Shown here: positions 1 to 7,037 of the stretch, one piece after another
Layout: the number at the start of each line of letters is the position of its first letter
Position numbering within the stretch: the stretch's first letter is position 1
From: DATKLX01 sp035542155
Lineage (GTDB): Bacteria > Chloroflexota > Anaerolineae > Anaerolineales > Anaerolineaceae
DNA length: 18,117 bases
NCBI GenBank assembly: GCA_035542155.1
Contig: DATKLX010000167.1
Location: 1 to 18,117, forward strand
Direction of reading: 5' to 3'
Notes under the pieces: generated by a model
The model's database searches: none
Seen by the model: only the letters and a program-made list of their open reading frames with translations
Told to the model about the DNA's origin: nothing
Made by a program: the position numbers and the translations under genes

Positions 1-257
1 GCGACTTGAGGAACACGAAGCCAATCTGAGGCTGTGAGGCTGGGCGAGTTGGCTAGAAACAACGAAGCCCGATGCGACCAAGAGCCGAAGCAGTAAATTG
101 GACAAGGATGCAGGGAAAGTCAACGTCCTTACCTGGGGAGACCAGCGGTCAGGCCGAGAGGTAAGCCGGATCGAGAGGTTCGGTTGAGGCCGCAGGAGTC
201 AGCCGAGGCCGTAGTACCCGAGCCGTCGCGAAGGGAAGGGCCGAACATTCAGAAAGG

Positions 258-1669
<1,412 letters not shown>

Positions 1670-1670
<1 letters not shown>

Positions 1671-1740
1671 ACCGCCGGATGCGGACCCGCATGTCCTGTG
1701 GTGTGAGAGGAGGCGGCTAGCCGCCGCCCCCTACTCGATT
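1670..1740 (+). ncRNA. Group II intron domains V and VI
   Basis: Domain V folds as a lower helix 1671-1678 with 1695-1702, a GU bulge (1693-1694) and an upper helix AUGCG/CGCAU (1679-1683 with 1688-1692) capped by GACC. The catalytic triad is C1673-G1674-C1675 with the diagnostic G-U wobble at 1674-1699. One pair next to the triad is broken: C1676 faces U1697. Domain VI pairs GAGAGG (1705-1710) with CCU-A-CUC, which leaves A1733 bulged as the branch point, and has a GGCGG/CCGCC inner stem with a CTAG loop (1712-1725). Base pairing was worked out by eye. Confidence 0.8.
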
Positions 1741-1744
1741 CTAA

Positions 1745-4153
1745 TTACTGGCAGGGAGCCCCGGTGGCGTCGCGGGGGGACTGGACGACGACTTTGCTCA
1801 GGTCGACCGAGGAGAGGATGTTTCGCGCGGCAACCAGGCTGAAATCGGGCCGCTTCTTGAAGATCCACACCGGGGGGTGGTCGTAAACGCTGAAGGCTTC
1901 TTCGGCGGCAAAGAAGTTGTGGTTGAAAACCGGCAGCGTTGGCTTCTGGTTCCAGGCCGCCGTCCCGGCCAGGTCGGAAATCTCCAGGGGGCCGAGCTTG
2001 AACGGGGAGTGAAACAACGCTACCAGGTCAAACCCCAGCCGGCCGTCGAACAGCGCGCGGTAATACTCGATGGTCAGCGGGTGGGTGAGCGGCAGGCGGC
2101 AGTTGGCCCACACCGAGCGCTGGCTGGGGACGATCACGTAATCGGCCTGATCGAGGTTAGCGAGGAACATCTCGCGCTTGTTGATGTCGTCGTTCCAGCG
2201 CACGTACATGATTGCTCCCCGGTACAACTGGCCGAAGGGATCTTTCCCCTCGATTGCGAGAGGCAGGCCTTCGTCCCAATCCTCGACGGTGAGGAAGGTT
2301 CTCGAGATGCGGATGGGCTGAATCCCGCTGGACGTTGCATGGAGGTAGTAGGTCCTGCCCGCTTCGATGCGAGCCGGGATAGAGAAGATGCCTTCGATCT
2401 CCTCGCCAGCCGGGTTGGGACTGTCGACAATGGCCACCTTCGTGCTGGCGAGGACCGTTTGGCCGCCGGGGTCTGTTGAAACCTGTACATCCAGCAGGGC
2501 AGTTTCTCCGGAGATCGTCGCGGCGTGGGGGATCACCACGCCGGTGAGCAGCCCGCCGGTCATGGGGGTGAAGGGGGCCTGGTACGGAAGCGCGGCATTG
2601 ATCACCAGCCCATCCGGGGCGGAGACTGGCTCGCCGGTGGTGGAATCGCCGATCTGGACGGTCAGCATGAAGGGAGCAGGAATATTGTGGAGGATCCAGC
2701 GCGAAGCCTGGATGCGGGTGTGCTCCAGGGCGTAAACGGCGCGGGTAAAGGCGAAAGCCCAGGCAAAATCACCCAAGAAGATTGCGGCGATGAGGATGAC
2801 CGAGAGGACGGGAGCAGCGATCCGTATCAAGGGAATGCGCCGGCCGGGTTCGAAAACCAGGCGGCTGGCGCGGAGGAGCTGCTCGACGAGGAAGGCTGCG
2901 TACAGACACAGGAACGGGTAGATGGGGAGAAAATAGCGCACTGACATCACCCAGCGGGTACTCATGAACCCGAAATACCCCAGGACCCAGACCAGGGGCA
3001 GCAGGTGGACGCGCCAGTCGGCTTTGCCGCGGGCCAAGAGGACGATGGCCAGGATCACCCCCACCCAGCAGGCCAGGCCAAGGGGAGCACCCATCCCCCA
3101 GACGACCATGTTCATCAGCGGGTAGACGACGCGAGTGCGCTGGGCCCATTGCTCGGCCGGGGGGCCGGCCCCAATCAGGTTGGAGCCGTTGCTGGCGACC
3201 CTGACGCTCTCGACCCAATCGGGATTGGGGGTCAGGGTAAGGATCGTCGTATCCCCCACGGGAGCGCGGAAGCTCATCGGTTGGGCCAGGCGAAAGGTCA
3301 GCGCGGTGAGCAGGACCGCAAACAGCACCTGGACGGCAGCGATGCCCAGGATGCGGTCCAGGTCCTCCAGACTGCGCAGCTTCAGGTCGGCGATACTGAC
3401 CAGGATCGCGACCAGGACCATGCCAACGACGAGGAGCAGGTTGATCTTCGAGGCGACGGCCATCCCCGCCGAGACGCCGAAGATACCCAGCCAGAACCAG
3501 TTGGCCGGGTTGGGGAGGCGATGGGGAACCGCCCGCCATTGGGCCGGACTCCTGGCAATGCAGGCGCAGGCGGTCATGGCCATGCTGGAGAAGAGCACGC
3601 CGAAGTTGTCCACTGTCATGAAATGGGACTGCTGGATCTGCAGGACCGCCAGCGAGCTGAGCGCCGCGGCGATCAGGCCGATCTTTTTGCTGTCGAACAA
3701 GCGCCAGCCGGTGAGGAAGATGAAGAGCAGGGCCAGGCTATCGGCCAGGGCGGAAAGGCGCCGGCCCAGGATGCGGATCGAATCGTAGCCAAGCTCCCCG
3801 GTGAGCTCTCCCGCTGAGCGGATGAGAATGATCGGCCACTGGCCCCACTGCATGCGGTTGTCCGGCCCGGGGACGGTGGGGTTGCCGTTGATATCGTATT
3901 TCTGGTAGGGGCTGATCGGGGAGATGCGGGTGTTGAAATAATCCGCCGGGCTCTCGGGCATCTGCAACTGGGTGAGAGTGTTGGTCAGGCCGTATTCGTC
4001 CGGGTGGAGGTTGGTTCCCTGGTTCCAGCGCAGCCAGTTGAAGCGAAATGCAATTCCCACAGTGATCATCATCAGCAGCAGCGCGCCGAGGAGCAGGTCG
4101 GCGATTTTTGCGGCGGTATTTTTCTGTGGGCCCGAAATCAGAGCAGAGCTCAT
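1745..4153 (-). CDS. GT-C membrane glycosyltransferase (PMT/ArnT-like, GT39/GT83 type)
   Basis: A large (about 802 aa) polytopic protein. GT-C enzymes move a sugar from a polyprenyl-phosphate donor to protein or lipid on the outer face of the membrane. A first membrane helix (LLLGALLLMMITVGIAF) is followed by a short loop with the acidic motif HPDE (residues 50-53 in this numbering), where this fold carries its catalytic acid. Many more hydrophobic segments follow up to about residue 475, then a long extracytoplasmic region without membrane helices. I chose the ATG at 4153 because GGGGA sits 4 nt upstream; a GTG at 4180 in frame would add nine residues. It follows the BNR-repeat lipoprotein gene by 76 nt on the same strand and probably shares its transcript. 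The acceptor is unknown. The gene ends 4 nt from a group II intron inserted in the opposite orientation. Confidence 0.82.
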   Translation of the reverse strand: MSSALISGPQKNTAAKIADLLLGALLLMMITVGIAFRFNWLRWNQGTNLHPDEYGLTNTLTQLQMPESPADYFNTRISPISPYQKYDINGNPTVPGPDNRMQWGQWPIILIRSAGELTGELGYDSIRILGRRLSALADSLALLFIFLTGWRLFDSKKIGLIAAALSSLAVLQIQQSHFMTVDNFGVLFSSMAMTACACIARSPAQWRAVPHRLPNPANWFWLGIFGVSAGMAVASKINLLLVVGMVLVAILVSIADLKLRSLEDLDRILGIAAVQVLFAVLLTALTFRLAQPMSFRAPVGDTTILTLTPNPDWVESVRVASNGSNLIGAGPPAEQWAQRTRVVYPLMNMVVWGMGAPLGLACWVGVILAIVLLARGKADWRVHLLPLVWVLGYFGFMSTRWVMSVRYFLPIYPFLCLYAAFLVEQLLRASRLVFEPGRRIPLIRIAAPVLSVILIAAIFLGDFAWAFAFTRAVYALEHTRIQASRWILHNIPAPFMLTVQIGDSTTGEPVSAPDGLVINAALPYQAPFTPMTGGLLTGVVIPHAATISGETALLDVQVSTDPGGQTVLASTKVAIVDSPNPAGEEIEGIFSIPARIEAGRTYYLHATSSGIQPIRISRTFLTVEDWDEGLPLAIEGKDPFGQLYRGAIMYVRWNDDINKREMFLANLDQADYVIVPSQRSVWANCRLPLTHPLTIEYYRALFDGRLGFDLVALFHSPFKLGPLEISDLAGTAAWNQKPTLPVFNHNFFAAEEAFSVYDHPPVWIFKKRPDFSLVAARNILSSVDLSKVVVQSPRDATGAPCQ

Positions 4154-4229
4154 CACATCCCCGTGGATAGAATTCACCACCTGACTAGTTTAGCGTATCT
4201 GGCCGTTTCCGAGAAGGGATGAGAGGAGA

Positions 4230-5489
4230 TCAGAATGGATTCCAGGTCGCGCCGCCGTCCCGGGTGCGGTAGAGCCGGTAGACCCCGTTAGCGTCGGCGG
4301 AGATTGACCAACCGTTCTGGGCGTCGACGAAATCCAGGCCGGCGATGGTCTGGCTGATGTTGGGGTTGGGGGTCAGGCTCTGCCAGGATTTTCCGGCGTC
4401 GGCGCTGGAATAGAAAGGCCCATCGCCCCAGACCTTGATATCTGTGGGGGTGGGGATCGAGATCAATCCGTTGGATGGGACAGGAGCGCCGGGGGTCCAG
4501 GTTGCACCGCCATCCTGGGTCGTGTAGAAGACCAGGCTGGCGGTCTGTTCGAAAAAAACCACTGCCAGGATGCCGTTCTGGGGGTCAAAAAAATGGGGCG
4601 CCTGGACCGACATCTGGCTGTGCTCCAGCCCGGCGGGGATGGTCAAATTGACCTGCTTCCAGGTCTTGCCGCCATCGGCGGTGGAATAGAGGTAGGAGAA
4701 CGCCTCGGCCGGCTCGAACCCGCCGATCCAGCCGTGCTGTGGGTCGGCAAATTCGGGGCCGTTCTTGATCCCGCCGAAGAGGATCCCGTTGGGATCGTCT
4801 GGTTTCGCCGGGTCGAGGTGGTAGACCAGGGTCCAGGTCGCGCCGCCGTCGGCTGTGGCGAACAGGTCCACGGCCTCCGAACCGGCGGCGACGCCGCGGC
4901 CGGCGAGGAAGAAGCCGTGCTGGCCATCGGCGAGGAGTTGAGCGCTGCCCATACTGAAGGGCACGGGGCTGGTCTGCCAGGTCTGGCCGGCGTCCGTCGT
5001 GCGGTAAAGCGTGCCCTGATCCTGGTTCTGTGCATCGACGATGGTCACCCAGTTGGTCTGGGCGCTGAAGAAGAAGGGCTCGATGGGCGCGTTCTGGCCG
5101 CTGAGCGCGGCGGGCGTCGCGGCGATCCAGTTTTGGCCGCCGTCCGTGGTGCGGTAGAGAGCCGTTTCGTTTGCTCCCCAGCCGGTCTGAAGGTCGAACA
5201 TCTGGATGCGGTGGATGGACGCGCCGGCCTGCGCGGAGGGCTGAGCTGCCGGCTGATCGGCTCCCCCGGCCGGCGTGGAGGGGGATGGCTGCGCCGAGGG
5301 GGTTGGCTCAGAGGTCGGAGCAGGAGGCGCGGTGGGCGCTCCGGTCGGCTGGGGCGGAACGGTCGGTGCGGGCTGGTGGGGTTCGGGGGTTACGACGTCA
5401 GGAGCGGCGGCCGGCGCGCAGGCGGCCAGGGCGAGGATGAGCACCACAATCAGGCTCGTAATTATGGTGGGGGGTAATTTTGATCTCAT
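4230..5489 (-). CDS. BNR/Ycf48-like beta-propeller lipoprotein
   Basis: About 419 aa. The N-terminus is a lipoprotein signal: MRSKLPP, a hydrophobic stretch, and the lipobox LAAC, so the mature protein is probably tethered to the outer face of the membrane. A low-complexity linker of about 60 residues rich in Pro, Thr, Ala and Ser follows. The rest holds seven Asp-box repeats of the form (T/S)xDGGxTW, for example YRTTDGGQNW, YRTTDAGQTW, YSTADGGKTW and YRTRDGGATW at the very C-terminus, which predict a six- or seven-bladed beta-propeller like Ycf48/sialidase-type BNR proteins. No sialidase active-site residues can be assigned, so a binding or structural role is more likely than an enzyme. ATG 5489 lies 13 nt from GGAGA, whereas an in-frame TTG at 5495 sits at ideal spacing (7 nt), so the start may be TTG. 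Confidence 0.8.
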   Translation of the reverse strand: MRSKLPPTIITSLIVVLILALAACAPAAAPDVVTPEPHQPAPTVPPQPTGAPTAPPAPTSEPTPSAQPSPSTPAGGADQPAAQPSAQAGASIHRIQMFDLQTGWGANETALYRTTDGGQNWIAATPAALSGQNAPIEPFFFSAQTNWVTIVDAQNQDQGTLYRTTDAGQTWQTSPVPFSMGSAQLLADGQHGFFLAGRGVAAGSEAVDLFATADGGATWTLVYHLDPAKPDDPNGILFGGIKNGPEFADPQHGWIGGFEPAEAFSYLYSTADGGKTWKQVNLTIPAGLEHSQMSVQAPHFFDPQNGILAVVFFEQTASLVFYTTQDGGATWTPGAPVPSNGLISIPTPTDIKVWGDGPFYSSADAGKSWQSLTPNPNISQTIAGLDFVDAQNGWSISADANGVYRLYRTRDGGATWNPF

Positions 5490-5513
5490 CTTCAATCGAA
5501 TTTCTCCAATCAA

Positions 5514-5532
5514 ATTGTACGCACAAATGCGT
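5514..5532 (-). promoter_or_regulatory. Possible -10 box and operator for the BNR lipoprotein gene
   Basis: Reading the minus strand, TACAAT (5519-5514) is one base from the consensus -10 and lies about 20 nt upstream of the start region. It abuts the short inverted repeat ACGCA-caaa-TGCGT (5519-5532). No convincing -35 hexamer is visible, so this is a weak call; an activator site is possible. Confidence 0.3.
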
Positions 5533-5576
5533 GGGCTGGATGGCATTTAGACGGAAGAAGAAGGGCGTTGGTTCCA

Positions 5577-5620
5577 TTTTCCTCCCCCATTTTCAAAAAA
5601 ACGAAAATGGGGGAGGAAAA
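5577..5620. repeat. Perfect 18-bp inverted repeat in divergent spacer
   Basis: Arms TTTTCCTCCCCCATTTTC (5577-5594) and GAAAATGGGGGAGGAAAA (5603-5620) are exact reverse complements separated by 8 nt (AAAAAAAC). The repeat lies between two divergently transcribed genes and ends 14 nt before the -35 box of the regulator at 5670. A terminator is not expected between divergent starts, so this may be an operator, a cruciform-forming insulator, or a small mobile palindrome. Confidence 0.9.
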
Positions 5621-5634
5621 GCCACATATACTTA

Positions 5635-5670
5635 TTGACTTTAGCTCATTTGTTCTATAAAATAGAAGCA
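5635..5670 (+). promoter_or_regulatory. Sigma-70-type promoter, apparently leaderless
   Basis: TTGACT (5635-5640) matches five of six -35 bases, and TATAAAAT (5656-5663) provides the -10; reading the -10 as TAAAAT gives a 17-nt spacer. Transcription would then start about 6-7 nt downstream, at or next to the A of the ATG at 5670. There is no Shine-Dalgarno sequence between the -10 and the ATG, so the mRNA is predicted to be leaderless. Confidence 0.6.
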
Positions 5671-6071
5671 TGAACTCACTGCAGTTGATCTGGAGCGACC
5701 TCAAAGACCGCTTCCGCCCGAAGCGGCTCTTTGCCCTGGATGTCGAATCCTTCGAGGCGCTGCGTTTAATTGCCCGCCAGGAAAAGACGCACCCGCGCGA
5801 GGTCGTCGCGCGCCTGATCCAGGAAGCGGTCGAAAACCGCTCTTTGCATCATTCGGTACAGGCGACCTGGGGGACGCTCTCCCCGCGCGAGAAACAGGTG
5901 ACTGCCCTGATCTGCAGCGGATTGACCTCCAAACAAATCGCCGTCCGGCTGCAGCTCTCCACGGCCACGGTGAAGACTCACGCGGAGAACGCATTTCACA
6001 AATTCCGCGTGCGCAATCGTGAAGCGCTGCGTGCGATGCTTTCGGGCTTCGATCTCAGCCAGTACGAATAA
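5670..6071 (+). CDS. RHH-like / LuxR-type HTH fusion regulator
   Basis: 133-aa DNA-binding protein. The C-terminal half is a GerE/LuxR HTH: LSPREKQVTALICSG, then LTSKQIAVRLQLSTATVKTH with the recognition helix at about residues 95-110. The N-terminal segment RLFALDVESFEALRLIARQ and the following helix up to QEAVENR look like a ribbon-helix-helix (Arc/MetJ-type) fold rather than a receiver or ligand-binding domain. The protein may therefore carry two DNA-binding or dimerisation modules and no sensor domain. It is the first gene of the + strand block, expressed from the predicted leaderless promoter, and sits about 130 nt upstream of the RadA-like/PolB cassette, so it is a candidate regulator of that cassette and of the divergent lipoprotein gene. 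LuxR assignment is firm; the RHH reading is inferred from the pattern alone. Confidence 0.85.
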   Translation: MNSLQLIWSDLKDRFRPKRLFALDVESFEALRLIARQEKTHPREVVARLIQEAVENRSLHHSVQATWGTLSPREKQVTALICSGLTSKQIAVRLQLSTATVKTHAENAFHKFRVRNREALRAMLSGFDLSQYE

Positions 6072-6073
6072 CC

Positions 6074-6115
6074 GCCACATCTGGTGGAAAACGGATCTTT
6101 TCTTCCAGATGTGGC
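6074..6115 (+). terminator. Hairpin just after the RHH-LuxR regulator gene
   Basis: Arms GCCACATCTGG (6074-6084) and CCAGATGTGGC (6105-6115) pair perfectly, and the loop adds an inner GAAAA/TTTTC stem (6087-6091 with 6098-6102). It begins 3 nt after the stop codon. There is no U-run behind it, so it may be a factor-dependent terminator, an attenuator, or an operator for the downstream cassette. Confidence 0.5.
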
Positions 6116-6201
6116 TCCACCATAGGATTACTCCCTGAATTCCACCAAATATCAACCGACAGTGCATTGATCTCCCCAACGATGTGTGCCATGCTGTATG
6201 C

Positions 6202-6765
6202 ATGGATTCCATCGTCGTCTCGATGACCAACCAGCTCTACCTGGTGATCGCCCCCGAGCCGGCCGCGCCGCGCCTGCTCGAGCTGACCGCGCGCCTGGCC
6301 CTGCGCGGCCCTTCGCTGCTGCTGGACTGCGGCAACTGCGCCCAGCCCTACACCCTGGCGCGCGAGCTGCGCCGCCTGACTCCGGACCCGGTCCGCGCGC
6401 TGGCCCACCTGCACGTGGCCCGCGCCTTCACCTGCTACCAGGTGGCGACCCTGCTGGAAGAGGCCGCCATGGCCGGTTTCACCGACCAGGCGGTGCTGGT
6501 GTTCGACCTGCTGGCGACGTTCTACGATGAAAACGTCACCTGCGCTGAAAGCCGGCGGCTGCTGGCCCGCTCGCTGGGCTGCATCCAGGTGCTGGCCCGT
6601 CGCGCGCCGGTAGTGGTCAGCGCCCGGCCGCCGCACGCCGCTTTCCCCGAGCGCAAGAGCTTCCTGGAGGATCTGCGCGCACTGGCCAGCCTGGTCTGGG
6701 AAGAGCCTGTTCCGTCCGACGAGATGCCGAAGCAACTGCCCCTGTTTTTGGATGGAGAAGCATAG
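6202..6765 (+). CDS. RadA/Rad51-like RecA-fold protein lacking a Walker A motif
   Basis: About 187 aa. Its pattern follows the RadA/Rad51 ATPase core: a strand LYLVIAPEP at the place of the P-loop, then LLLDCGNCAQPYTLARELRR (compare the 'DTEN.FRP.R' segment), then HLHVARAFTCYQVATLLEEA (compare 'ARAYTSEHQ..LL'), AVLVFDLLATFYDE as the Walker B-like strand, RSLGCIQVLARRAPVVVSA as the following helix and strand. The GxxxxGKT P-loop is absent (APEPAAPR instead), so ATP binding in the usual way is not expected. It resembles the disrupted RecA-family proteins that, as far as I recall, comparative genomics places beside PolB2-type polymerases. Possible starts are GTG 6184, ATG 6202 and ATG 6223; none has a Shine-Dalgarno site, and 6202 is a compromise. 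The next gene starts 2 nt after its stop. Confidence 0.6.
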   Translation: MDSIVVSMTNQLYLVIAPEPAAPRLLELTARLALRGPSLLLDCGNCAQPYTLARELRRLTPDPVRALAHLHVARAFTCYQVATLLEEAAMAGFTDQAVLVFDLLATFYDENVTCAESRRLLARSLGCIQVLARRAPVVVSARPPHAAFPERKSFLEDLRALASLVWEEPVPSDEMPKQLPLFLDGEA

Positions 6766-6767
6766 CT

Positions 6768-7037
6768 ATGGGTCGCACCCTCCCTTCGATTACGCAATCC
6801 TGGTACGAAGAACAGGCTGCCTTCAGCCGCTTCCGCCGCGCGCTGCGCCGCGAGGACCAGCTTGCCCTGGACGACCTGTTCACCAACGCGCGCAACCACC
6901 TCGCGGCCGCTGCCTACGCGGCCAACGCCCTGCCCATGGAAACCTTCCTGGTGGCCATGCTGCTGGAGGAGCACAAGGTGGTCCTGCGCCTGCATTCCCG
7001 GCTCGACGAGCTGGAGCAGCGCCTGGCGAATGATTGA
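6768..7037 (+). CDS. Small helical protein of the PolB2-like cassette
   Basis: 89-aa protein that I do not recognise as a named family. It is rich in Ala, Leu, Arg and Glu and looks all-helical, with a C-terminal amphipathic stretch (LEEHKVVLRLHSRLDELEQR) that could form a short coiled coil. There is no signal peptide, membrane segment or metal-binding motif. It starts 2 nt after the RadA-like gene and its last 8 nt overlap the start of the polymerase gene, so the three are almost certainly co-translated. This suggests a structural or bridging subunit of a complex with its neighbours, at matched levels. That role is inference from gene order only. Confidence 0.75.
   Translation: MGRTLPSITQSWYEEQAAFSRFRRALRREDQLALDDLFTNARNHLAAAAYAANALPMETFLVAMLLEEHKVVLRLHSRLDELEQRLAND

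Noticed and set aside
1877..3817. Plus-strand open frames opposite the glycosyltransferase gene
   Set aside because: They overlap a long membrane protein frame with regular hydrophobic helices and lack start signals or motifs.
5577..5620. Reading the 18-bp hairpin as a transcription terminator
   Set aside because: It lies between two divergent gene starts, with no transcript expected to end there.
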